This document shows positions 22,120 through 31,000 of a stretch of DNA of 64,000 nt, piece after piece. The stretch lies in the NCBI RefSeq assembly GCF_021191705.1, contig NZ_JAIWPU010000005.1:267151-331150 (forward strand), written 5' to 3'. Every line of letters starts with the position of its first letter. Position 1 is the stretch's first letter. A program made the position numbers and the translations under genes. Origin of the DNA: Proluteimonas flavola. Its GTDB lineage: Bacteria; Pseudomonadota; Gammaproteobacteria; Xanthomonadales; Xanthomonadaceae. The notes below the pieces were generated by a model. The model was not told the origin of the DNA. It saw nothing but the letters and a program-made list of their open reading frames with translations, and ran no database searches.

Positions 22120-25100
22120 ATGGCCACCAGCCTGCGCGAACTGATCGTCTCGGTATCCGCCGACACGACGAAGTACCAGCGCGAGATGGACCGCGCCTCG
22201 CGCATGGGCGGCCAGTACTTCCGGTCGATCCAGCAGGGCGGCGCCGACGCGACTCGGTCGTGGGATCGCCAGACCTCGGCGGCGCGCACGCACGCGAACG
22301 CGCTGGACGCCAGCACGCAGGCGATCAGCCGTTACGCCGCGGTCGCGGCCGGCGCTTTCAGCGTCGGCACGCTCATCGGCATGGCGGACGACTGGGGGCA
22401 GATCAGTGCCCGCATCCGGATCGCCACGACCAATCAGGAGGAGTTCGCGCTGGCGCAGACGCGCCTGATGGAGATCGCGAACCGAACCTATCGCGACTAC
22501 AACGAGGCCGCAGATCAATTCGCCGGCACCGCGCAGTCGATGCGCGAGATGGGATTCGCGGCCGCAGACACGCTGGACTCGGCCGAGGCGCTGGGCCTGG
22601 CGCTCGTTGCAGGCGGCAGCAACGCGCAGCGCGGCGCGTCGGCGAACGACGCCTGGGCCAAGTCGATGGTGCAGGGGCGCATCGCGACGGAGCAGTTCCA
22701 GACCCTCCTGCTGCAGACCCCGCGCGTTGTGCAGGCGCTGGGTGACGGGCTGGGCAAGACGACCCAGCAGCTGCAGCAGATGGCGAAGGACGGCCAGCTG
22801 ACGGCGCAGGTCGTGGTGCCGGCGATCACGTCGCAGATGGGGAAGCTGCGCGCTGAGGTCGAGTCGATGCCGACCACTGTGCAGGACGCTGGTATCCGGT
22901 TCCGCAACGAGTTGCGCGCTTGGGTAGGCGGCCAGAACGAGGCTTTCGGCGCCACGCAGGTGCTGGTGCGTGGCATCGAGGGCGTCACTGAAAACCTCGA
23001 GGCGCTGATCACCATCGGCGGCGCGGCCGGCCTCGGCATGATCGCCGGCAAGATGGTGCAGATCGGCACCGCGACCGCGCAGGCGGCAGTCAGCGCGCTG
23101 CAGTCCCGCGCCGCTGTCATCGCCGAGGCGGTGGCGATGCGGGATGCGACCGCGGCCGGGCTGGCCAAGGCGCAAGCGGATCTCCGGCGCGCGCAGGCCG
23201 CCATGACCGCGACGCGCGGGACGGCCGACAGTGCACGCCAGTCCCGCGCTCTGGCCAATGCACTGCTCACAGAGCGGCAGGCCGCCGTGGCCGCGGCGAC
23301 CGCGCAGGTCAACTATGCCCGAGCGACGAATCTCGCCGCGGCTGCAGGTCGCGGCGCGCTGGCGATCCTCGGCGGCCCGGCCGGTCTCGCGCTGACCCTC
23401 GGCACCGTCGCCGCCGGCTGGCTCCTGTTCCGCGGCGGAACGGACGATGCGAGCCAGGCGCTGGTCGACTTCAGCGGCGCGGCCGACACGGCGATCGAGA
23501 AGTTCCGCGAGCTCAACGCCCAGCAGCAGGCCGGGCAGTTGCTACGACTCGACGACCAGATCACCGAGAGCACGCGCGCTGTCGAGCAGGCGATTGAGCG
23601 CATGGTCGCAGCGGCAAGCGCGTTCGGCTCGAACGACATGCTGGCGCCGTACCTGGATCAGATCCGAACGCTGCAGGCCGAGTTCGGGGCCGGCCGCATC
23701 TCCGCCGATGAGCTCTCCGAGCGGGTGGCCGCGCTCAACCAGCAGGTGCTGCAGGGATCGCCGGCGGCGCAGACCGTCGGCCGCGACTTCGTTCGCTTCG
23801 GCGAATCGCTGGCGACATCGGCGCGCGAGGCTGACCGCAAGCGCGTCCTCATGGCCACGCTCACGCAGACCAACACCGAGACGGGCAATGCCGCGGCCAC
23901 AGCAGCCGGCAAGTACGACCAGCAGGCCGGCGCGATACGCGGCGTGGGCCAGGCCGCCGTCGACGTCGACGCCCAGCTGCGAAGCCTCGACAGCCGGCTC
24001 AACGCGCAGATCGTCAATCTGGTGCGCATCCGCGACGGCGCCGAGCAGGCGATGATGGTCGAGATCGGCCAGCAGATTAACGCTGCCGGCGGCGTCGGCG
24101 CGCTGACGCCGCAGCAGCGTGCAGCGTTCAACGAGCAGATCGCGGCGCAGCGCCGAGTGATGCAGCAGACCGAGGCCGCGCAGGCCGCGGCGAAGGCGTC
24201 GAATGCTGCCGACCGGGCTGGCTCGAAGCAGGGCGACCAGTGGCGCGACTACAACGCGCAGATGGAGCGAGCGATCGCGCTGCAGCAGTCGCTGGCCGAG
24301 GCCTACGGCCAAGGCGAGGCCGCGGTTGCCGCATCGAACCGGCAGCACGAGATCGAGGAGCAGGTGCTGCGCTTCGGTGAATCGCGCCGTGCTGAGATCA
24401 CGAAGCTGATCAACGACGAGGCCGAAGCTCGCGCGCGCGCCGAAGGTAGCCAGCAGATCGGTGCGCTGGAACGGCAGATCGAGATGTACGGTCTCGTCGG
24501 CAACGCCGCGAAGATGGCATACGAGACCGCTGAGGGTGCACTCGCCAGCCTAGACGGCAAGCAGAAGGAAGCGCTGAACAACGCGGCGCAATGGCTCGAC
24601 TGGCTCGACGACATGGCCGCGCTGGACGCCGAACGGGACAAGGTCCGCGACGACTTCGCGAAGAAGGAAGTTGGGCGCCTCGGCGCTGTGTCGGCCTTCG
24701 CAGATCAGGCCGCCCGCAACATGCAGTCGGCTCTGGGAGACAACCTCTACAACGTCCTCGACGGCAAGTTCTCCCAGATCGGCGACTCCTTCGAGAACAT
24801 GATCAAGCGCATGTCGGCAGAGCTCGCGGCGTCTCGGGTCTGGGAAATGCTCGGGACTGCCATGTCCGGCTATACGGGGCAGGGCGCGTGGGGCAACTTC
24901 ATCCGTGGCGTCGGTGGCGCGATGCAGACCGACCCTGGCAAAGCAGGTGGAGGCCCCGTCCGCCCGCACTCGTTTCAGCCTGTCGCTGAACGCGGTCCGG
25001 AGCTGCTGCAGGTCGGTGGCCAGACGATGCTGATGATGGGGGCCGCAGGCGGCATCGTGTCGCCGCTGATGAACAAGGCCGGAGGCGGCGCCGCTGCAGC

Positions 25101-25287
25101 TGGCCCGATGCAGGTCGTGATCAACAACCACGGCAGCAACCAGGTGCAAGCGCGCGAGGAACGCCAGCAGCAGCCGGACGGCTCGGTTCTGCGTCGGCTG
25201 ATCATCGACGTTGTCGGAGAGAGCCTCTACGGCGGGCAACTCGGCTCGATGGGCCGGAACTACTACGGCTGGAGGCCGGCGACCTGA
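22120..25287 (+). CDS. Tail tape measure protein
   Basis: 1,055 residues, the longest tail gene before the tip proteins; its length sets tail length. N terminus SLRELIVSVSADTTKYQREM is typical of lambda gpH-type tape measures. Hydrophobic segments at about 295-325 (GGAAGLGMIAGKMVQIGTA) and about 410-435 (ALAILGGPAGLALTLGTVAA) suit membrane insertion during DNA entry. Long Ala/Gln/Arg coiled-coil stretches occupy the middle. The C terminus (MQVVINNHGSNQVQ, then RLIIDVVGESLYGG) matches the lambdoid group. Confidence 0.92.
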   Translation: MATSLRELIVSVSADTTKYQREMDRASRMGGQYFRSIQQGGADATRSWDRQTSAARTHANALDASTQAISRYAAVAAGAFSVGTLIGMADDWGQISARIRIATTNQEEFALAQTRLMEIANRTYRDYNEAADQFAGTAQSMREMGFAAADTLDSAEALGLALVAGGSNAQRGASANDAWAKSMVQGRIATEQFQTLLLQTPRVVQALGDGLGKTTQQLQQMAKDGQLTAQVVVPAITSQMGKLRAEVESMPTTVQDAGIRFRNELRAWVGGQNEAFGATQVLVRGIEGVTENLEALITIGGAAGLGMIAGKMVQIGTATAQAAVSALQSRAAVIAEAVAMRDATAAGLAKAQADLRRAQAAMTATRGTADSARQSRALANALLTERQAAVAAATAQVNYARATNLAAAAGRGALAILGGPAGLALTLGTVAAGWLLFRGGTDDASQALVDFSGAADTAIEKFRELNAQQQAGQLLRLDDQITESTRAVEQAIERMVAAASAFGSNDMLAPYLDQIRTLQAEFGAGRISADELSERVAALNQQVLQGSPAAQTVGRDFVRFGESLATSAREADRKRVLMATLTQTNTETGNAAATAAGKYDQQAGAIRGVGQAAVDVDAQLRSLDSRLNAQIVNLVRIRDGAEQAMMVEIGQQINAAGGVGALTPQQRAAFNEQIAAQRRVMQQTEAAQAAAKASNAADRAGSKQGDQWRDYNAQMERAIALQQSLAEAYGQGEAAVAASNRQHEIEEQVLRFGESRRAEITKLINDEAEARARAEGSQQIGALERQIEMYGLVGNAAKMAYETAEGALASLDGKQKEALNNAAQWLDWLDDMAALDAERDKVRDDFAKKEVGRLGAVSAFADQAARNMQSALGDNLYNVLDGKFSQIGDSFENMIKRMSAELAASRVWEMLGTAMSGYTGQGAWGNFIRGVGGAMQTDPGKAGGGPVRPHSFQPVAERGPELLQVGGQTMLMMGAAGGIVSPLMNKAGGGAAAAGPMQVVINNHGSNQVQAREERQQQPDGSVLRRLIIDVVGESLYGGQLGSMGRNYYGWRPAT

Positions 25288-25643
25288 TGGCGCAGCTACC
25301 CGAAGGCGTGTGCATCCGCCTGTCCGACTTCAGCGAGACCTTCGACCCGAGCGTCGAGCGGACCGAGATGGAGCGTGGCGTCCCGAAGCAGCGCGTGATG
25401 AACTCGCAGGTGCTGGTCAAGTCGAGCTGCACCTTGATGTTCCGCGACGCAGCCCACTATCAGGTGTTCGAGGACTGGTACTTCCTGACGATCGGGCGCA
25501 TCGGCTGGTTCACGGCCGAGCATCCGCGCACGAAACAGCTGATCAACTGCCGCTTTGAGGGTGGCAGCATCGGCACGCTCCAGGTGATCAATCATCGGAC
25601 CGGCCGGTGCGCGCGCTCTCTCGTGCTTGAGTACCTCAGATAG
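25287..25643 (+). CDS. Minor tail protein (gpM-like)
   Basis: 118 residues whose ATG overlaps the tape-measure stop (TGATG). Mostly beta: TEMERGVPKQRVMNSQVLVKSS, HYQVFEDWYFLTIGRIGWF and RSLVLEYLR. Related proteins directly follow the tape measure in many HK97-like phages and form part of the tail tip. A strong bidirectional terminator begins at its stop codon. Confidence 0.72.
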   Translation: MAQLPEGVCIRLSDFSETFDPSVERTEMERGVPKQRVMNSQVLVKSSCTLMFRDAAHYQVFEDWYFLTIGRIGWFTAEHPRTKQLINCRFEGGSIGTLQVINHRTGRCARSLVLEYLR

Positions 25644-25667
25644 CGGGCGCCACCACTGGCGCCCGCT
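25642..25667. terminator. Bidirectional terminator left of moron cassette
   Basis: Perfect 11-pair stem AGCGGGCGCCA/TGGCGCCCGCT around CCAC, sitting between the stop of the tail protein and the opposing stop of the Cas2-like gene at 25674. T-runs are weak on both sides, but placement between convergent genes suggests termination both ways. Confidence 0.65.
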
Positions 25668-25673
25668 GCTCGG

Positions 25674-25940
25674 TCAGAAATGACGGTTGATCCAGTCTTT
25701 CGTGCCGGCCTTCGCTTTCACAAAACGTGGCTTCTCAGTGAACTTGACGACGATGAGGTAGTCGTCGTCATCGACGAATCCTTGCAAGTGGTCACGAACT
25801 GCCTCCGTAGAGTCGGTCGTGAGACTGAGCAGATACACCGATTCCACGGGCTTGTGACCGCCGAGCCGTTCCATCTCATCCCAAAGCGGCTGGTAGTTCT
25901 TCGTCTTGTTCAAATCGTAAGAAACAACGAACAGCGCCAT
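25674..25940 (-). CDS. Solitary Cas2-like (ferredoxin-fold) protein
   Basis: 88 residues, opposite to the tail genes. MALFVVSYDLNKTKNYQPLW matches the first strand and loop of Cas2/SinR-like proteins (VVSYDL has the Asp at the Cas2 metal position); SVYLLSLTTDSTEAVRDHL and DDDYLIVVKFTEK supply the other strands of a ferredoxin-like fold. No cas1 or CRISPR repeats are present. Cas2-fold proteins also include VapD-type RNases. An AGGA site precedes the ATG at 25940. Nuclease activity is possible but unproven; one member of a terminator-flanked divergent pair. Confidence 0.72.
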   Translation of the reverse strand: MALFVVSYDLNKTKNYQPLWDEMERLGGHKPVESVYLLSLTTDSTEAVRDHLQGFVDDDDYLIVVKFTEKPRFVKAKAGTKDWINRHF

Positions 25941-26091
25941 ACCTATTCCTTGGCTCGCCCCCTGTTGGGCGGTTCAAGCCTATCTCAGGCACCAACCAGT
26001 TTCACCACGGCCTAGGGTCGCTCCCGAACATCCGGTGATCATCTGCCGCCGGTTCGGCCGTGTCCTATTCCTCGCAGATGGAGGGAATCAG

Positions 26092-26598
26092 ATGAGCAAC
26101 GTCATCCACCTGGCGCGCCACGACGGCGAGCCGCGCGTCGACACGCTGGAGATCGCACACTACCTCGGCACCGACCACGCCAGCACGATCAAGCTGGTGC
26201 GTCGCCACGTCGCCCGCTTCGAGAAGCTCGGAAGGGTCAGATTTGAAATCCGAGCCTTCGCCACTCGTGGCGGCCAGCAGGAGCGAGAGATTGCGCTCCT
26301 GAATGAGGACCAGGCCTACCTGCTGCTGGCATTCAGCCGAAACAGCGAGCGCGTGATGGACCTCAAGGTCGCGCTGGTTCAGGCGTTCGGCGACTGCCGC
26401 CGCAACGGCGCCGCGCACGCCTTGACGTACTGGCAGCAGCTGCAGGAGGTCGATGCCGCAGATCGCGAGTCGCTGGCACGAGCATCGGCCGGCTCGCACG
26501 CGATGCTCGCGCGCCGGCGCGAGAAGCCGATCCTGCGAGAGCGACGAAAAGTGCTTGAAGCGAAGGTCGCGCCTGACCTCTTCAAGATCGCCGCCTAA
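26092..26598 (+). CDS. Rha-family phage regulatory protein
   Basis: 168 residues from the ATG at 26092, which has a GAGGG site; an ATC/ATT-type upstream start is less likely. The N-terminal half is the pRha domain: EPRVDTLEIAHYLGTDHAS, IKLVRRHVARFEKLG, FEIRAFATRGGQQEREIALLN and EDQAYLLLAFSRNSERV, a winged-helix-type module. The C-terminal half is basic and helical. In lambdoid phages Rha interferes with infection when host factors are absent. It is transcribed away from the Cas2-like gene across a 151-base gap and ends at a clear terminator. Confidence 0.85.
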   Translation: MSNVIHLARHDGEPRVDTLEIAHYLGTDHASTIKLVRRHVARFEKLGRVRFEIRAFATRGGQQEREIALLNEDQAYLLLAFSRNSERVMDLKVALVQAFGDCRRNGAAHALTYWQQLQEVDAADRESLARASAGSHAMLARRREKPILRERRKVLEAKVAPDLFKIAA

Positions 26599-26600
26599 CC

Positions 26601-26627
26601 AACCCGCCCACCGGCGGGTTTCTTTTT
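26601..26627 (+). terminator. Intrinsic terminator after Rha gene
   Basis: AACCCGCC/GGCGGGTT eight-pair stem with loop CACC, then TTCTTTTT. A textbook rho-independent terminator directly after the Rha stop and before the next tail gene. Confidence 0.88.
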
Positions 26628-26639
26628 GCCTGGAGCACC

Positions 26640-27101
26640 ATGAGCACATTCGTGGAGAGAAAGCAGCGGGTCACGGATACCTCCGGCCTGCTGCTGTTCC
26701 TTGAAATCAGCGCGCCATCGATCCCTGAGACGCTGCGGATCGTCAACGACACGCAGAACTGGCCCAGCAATGGCGTCGAGTACATCGCGTGCCCGTTCGG
26801 TTTCAAGCTGCCGGACGACACGGCAGGCCAGACACCGCGCGCGCAACTGGTGATCGACAACGTTGGCCTGGGGATGACGCAGGATCTGGAGGCGCTACAG
26901 CCCAACGAACTTGTGATGTGCCGGCTGATGGTCAGCGACCGCGCGAACCCGAACGTCTACGAGCGCGTCTACCGGCTGCCGATGACGATGGCCTCGGCCG
27001 GAACTGGCCAGGTGACGGCGCAGTTGGGCGTCGATTTCCTCATGCGCCAACAGGCCGTGCGCCTGCGCTACAACCCGTTCACCGCACCGGGCCTGTTCTG
27101 A
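26640..27101 (+). CDS. DUF1833-family tail tip protein
   Basis: 153 residues. LLFLEISAPSIPETLRIVNDTQNW and GVEYIACPFGFKLPDDTAGQTPRAQL are the signature of the DUF1833 phage family, usually found between gpM-like and NlpC-like tail genes. Likely a structural tail tip component corresponding to lambda gpL in position. ATG follows the terminator by 13 bases; it ends in TGATG with the NlpC gene. Confidence 0.85.
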   Translation: MSTFVERKQRVTDTSGLLLFLEISAPSIPETLRIVNDTQNWPSNGVEYIACPFGFKLPDDTAGQTPRAQLVIDNVGLGMTQDLEALQPNELVMCRLMVSDRANPNVYERVYRLPMTMASAGTGQVTAQLGVDFLMRQQAVRLRYNPFTAPGLF

Positions 27102-27490
27102 TGCGCCTCGCTGACGTTGAGCGGTACACCGAGATCCCGTACTGCGGGAACACGCTGGACTGCGCCGACTTCGTGGTTCTGGTGCAGCGCGAGCTGTTCG
27201 GCCGCAACGTGCAGCTTCCGAACGGCCGCCCCCGCGGCGCGCGCGGGCAGGCAGCATTGGGCGAACTGTCAAAGCCCTACGGTGTCCGCACCGAGGCGCC
27301 ACGCGACGGCGATCTCGTGCTGATGTTCGAGCACGGTCGACCGGCCCATGTCGGCGTCTACTTCCACCTGGCCCATGAAGGCTGGGTGCTCCATTCTAAC
27401 GAGCGCAACGGCTGCAGCGTGCTGCATCGCGTGCGCGAGCTGCCGGACTACGGCGCTCCGATTGAGGGTTTCTACGCATGGGCCGAGTAA
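27101..27490 (+). CDS. NlpC/P60-like tail tip peptidase (gpK-like)
   Basis: 129 residues from the ATG at 27101. Cysteine peptidase core: Cys21 in NTLDCADFVVLVQ as nucleophile, and His83 in GRPAHVGVYF as base, with DGDLVLMF between. In lambda-type tails gpK carries this domain and digests peptidoglycan on entry or is part of the tip. The lambda gpK N-terminal domain is absent here, so this is a minimal version. Confidence 0.88.
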   Translation: MRLADVERYTEIPYCGNTLDCADFVVLVQRELFGRNVQLPNGRPRGARGQAALGELSKPYGVRTEAPRDGDLVLMFEHGRPAHVGVYFHLAHEGWVLHSNERNGCSVLHRVRELPDYGAPIEGFYAWAE

Positions 27491-27552
27491 CGAGCATCGA
27501 ATGCCGAATGCCGCCTGGAGTCACGCATGTCACTGTGCCGATGTGCGTCCTG

Positions 27553-28002
27553 CTACGGCTCGATGGTGAATCGGTAAACGCCCCGGAATCGGTCCATCAC
27601 CAGGCAGCCTTGTCCCAGCAGCGCCCGGCCGATGATTACGGTGTACGGCGAGTTGCGCATGGCGCCGACCCTGACGACATCCGCGCCGCAGAGGACGCGC
27701 GAGCCGTCGTTGAAAATCAGCTCGATCGTGCAGTCCCTGGCCACGGAATCGTTACGGCCAGCGACGCCCCCAAGGTCGATATCCCGGACATGCCGGCCTG
27801 TGACCCGGTCCAAGACGGTATCGACGACGCAACCGTAGTCGCAGCCGGTGTCGATCAGCGCAATGGCTGGAATTGACTCGCCAGGCTCGCCTTTCGGCGG
27901 ATGCAGAACGACGTCGATGACCGGAACCGCTGACGCATCGGTCGGGCTCGCCGGCGTGCCGTCCGGCCCTAGGAATCGAATCGGCACGAAGCGATCGGCC
28001 AT
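27553..28002 (-). CDS. Retropepsin-like aspartyl protease, antisense to phage genes
   Basis: 149 residues with a perfect AAGGAGG site six bases before its ATG at 28002. The pepsin-type loop ALIDTGCDYGCVV (Asp51-Thr-Gly53) and the later strand YTVIIGRALLGQG match single-domain retropepsin-like proteases, which act as dimers. No signal peptide. It lies opposite to the tail operon between the NlpC and J-like genes, and its start codon overlaps an alternative J start (CATG at 28000-28003). Added accessory gene; target unknown. Related proteins occur in bacteria without assigned role. Confidence 0.72.
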   Translation of the reverse strand: MADRFVPIRFLGPDGTPASPTDASAVPVIDVVLHPPKGEPGESIPAIALIDTGCDYGCVVDTVLDRVTGRHVRDIDLGGVAGRNDSVARDCTIELIFNDGSRVLCGADVVRVGAMRNSPYTVIIGRALLGQGCLVMDRFRGVYRFTIEP

Positions 28003-28027
28003 GCAATCCTCCTTGAGTACGGACCTG

Positions 28028-31000
28028 ATGCTACCCCACGCGCACACCCGCCTGATCACCACGCCGCATCCTGTGACGTGCGAAGGGCAGCGGAATTTCG
28101 CGGCGCCGTTGATCAAGGGCGAGACGCTGGGCCAGTTCCTGCGGCGCTCCGTGCCGAACTGGACGGGCGACGCCTGGGAAGTCCGCATCAACGGCGTCGT
28201 GGTGCCGCTCGAAGTGATGGACCGCGTGCGCCCGAAGGACGGCACACTGATCGAGGTGCGGAGCCTCGTCAAGAAGCAGGCGCTCTACATCGTCGCGATG
28301 ATCGCGCTGACGTACTTCACGATGGGCGCTGGCGCTGGCTGGATCGCGGGTGCGGCAGGCGTAGCCGCCGGCGGCACTGCCGCGATGATGATCGGTGTCG
28401 GGCTTTTCATGGCCGGCTCGATCCTCATCAACAAGGTGCTCGGCCCAAAGCCCGCCAGCGCCGGCGGCCAAGCCGACCAGAACACCGTCTACAACATCGG
28501 TGCTGGCCGGAACCAGGCGCGCCCCTACCAGCCGCTGCCGCTGGTCTTCGGCGTTGTGAAGTACGCGCCGGACATCATCAGCGCGCCCTACACATGGTAC
28601 GAGGGCGAGGATCAGATCCTCGGCATGGTGCTGACGCCGGGCATCAATGCGCAGCGCGTCGAGGCGCTGACCAATGGCGATGCGCCGTTGTCGGCCTACG
28701 AGGGCGTGCAGGTCTACCACGCCGGCTTTCCCGGCATGCCGGACCAGCAGATCCCGCTGTACAGCGATGCGGACACGATCCAGGGCGGCGAGCTCAACAA
28801 GGACCAGACGTGGGTTCAGCGCGCCACGCCCGCGCGAACGGTGCGCATCCAAGTCAACCTTGAGTACATCCTCGGCGACCAGACGAGCAAGGGGAAGCCG
28901 TACCTCAACGTCGAAACAGTCGAAGTGCAGTACCGCGTCACCGGCGCGACGAACTGGATGCCATTGGTCTCGCGCAACTTCGCGAACAGCAGCTACGACC
29001 CGAAGCGCGCGACGCTCGCGCGCGACGTGGCCGAGGGCCAGTACGACGTGCGCGTGCGCATCCTCGGGCGCGCGATCGACGGCGGTGGCTCGAACGGTCG
29101 CTCGCAGTGGCAGTGGACCACGATGACCGCGGTGCAGGCCGACACGGCCTCCTACGCCGGCATCCCGCGCATCGGCGTGCGGATCAAGGCGACCGGGCAA
29201 CTCAACGGCGCGCCGGATGAGCTCCGCTGCGTTGTGCATAGCCGGCCGATCCCGGTCTGGAAGGGCACCAGCTGGGTCACGGAAGAGACCAGCAACCCGG
29301 GCGCGCAGATCCTCCAGTACGCCCGCGGGATCAGCGACGAGAACGGCGACCGCATCGCCGGCATCGGCCTGTCGGACGACATGATCGACATCGCCGCGTT
29401 GCAGGCTTTCATGCTGCACTGCGCGGCCCACCAGTTCGGATACAACTACGTCGTCAAGGACGCGCGCAACCACGACGAGATGGTGAATTCGCTCGCGGCG
29501 GCCGGCTTCGGCCAGGTGACGTGGGCGGGCGGCCGGCTCTCGGTTGTCTGGGCCGCGGCCGATCAGCCGCTCTCCGGCGTGGTGAACATGGCCACGATCA
29601 AGAAGGGCCAGTTCCAGGTCGACTACACGCTGGCCAACGCCGCCGACGGCATCGAGTTCACCTACTACGACGCCGAGGACTGGTCGACGAAGACCATCCG
29701 CGTGCCGGCGCCGGGTGTCACGACGATGCTCAACCCGGCCACGGTGACGGGCGAGGGCGTCACCAGCGAGGCTCACGCCGCGATGCTGGCCCGCTGGCAT
29801 CTGGCGCAGTCCCTGTATCAGTACAAGGACATATCGTTCGCCACCGACATCGAGCATCTGAGCTATCAGCGGCTCTCGCTGCTGTCGCTGTCGCACGACC
29901 TGACGCAGTGGGGATTCAGCGGTCGCCTTGTTGGCGCATCGATCGTGGGTGGCGTGGTGTCGCTGGCTCTGGACGAGCCGGTGCCGTCGCCGCCGCCCGG
30001 CGGCGCCTACGTCGGCCTCCGCATTCCGGGCGAGCGAACCTACCGCGTGTTCGGGGTGCAGCCCTTCGAAGGCACCAGCAGCACGCTGACGCTCACCGGT
30101 GCGTGGCCGAACGATGCGCCGCTGCCGGGCGATGCTGCCGGCAATCCCGCGCACGACACACTGTGGTGCTACGACTTCAAGGCCACGCCGGGCTACCGCG
30201 TGCGCGTGGTCGCGATCGAGCCGGAGAGCGATCTCAAGGGCGCGCGTGTGGCCGTGGTGCCGGAGAGCGCGGAGTTCTGGCACTACGTGACGACGGGCGA
30301 GTACATCCCCGCGCCGAATGAGAGCCTGCTGCAGACGCGTCCCGTCGCATCTGGACTGAAGGTCTCCGAGCGCCAGGTGGTGCAGGGCGACACAGTGTTC
30401 ACTGAACTGGTCGCGTCGTTCGAGATCGACGGCCCGGTCGGCGATGTCATCGTCCAGATGAGCGACGACAACGACGAGCTGGTCGAGGTCGCACGCACGA
30501 CCACGCGCACCGCGGCATGGCGCATCCCGGGTGCCGGCACCTACCAGATCGTCGTGCGTCCCTTCGCACCGGATGGCCGGCCTGGCGTCGCTACCGTCAC
30601 GATCTACACCACGATCGGCGCCGACGCGCCGCCGGTACTTGTGGACCTGTTCGATGTCGAGGAGCGTAGCGGTGGCGTGCGGCTCTACACCTGGGGCTGG
30701 CTGGCTGGCACCACGCAGTCGGCGGACTTCGCCGGCGTCGAGATCCGATACACCGCCGGCAGCGTCCCCGCGCCCGACTGGGAGGCGATGACGCCGGTCG
30801 GCGCTGACGGCTATCACACGGCCCCCTTCGAGGCGGTTATCCCGGACTCGGGCCAGTGGACGTTCGCTGCGCGCTCGCGCAACACCAGTGGCACGCTGTC
30901 GACGGGCATGCGCGTCGTCACCAAGACGCTGACCGCCAACCTCGGCGAGCAGCTGGACGATGTGACGCAGCGCCAGCAGGAGAATAAGGAGCGGCTCGAC

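Noticed and set aside
25674..25940. CRISPR locus suggested by a Cas2-like protein
   Set aside because: No repeat-spacer array and no cas1 or effector genes anywhere in the window.
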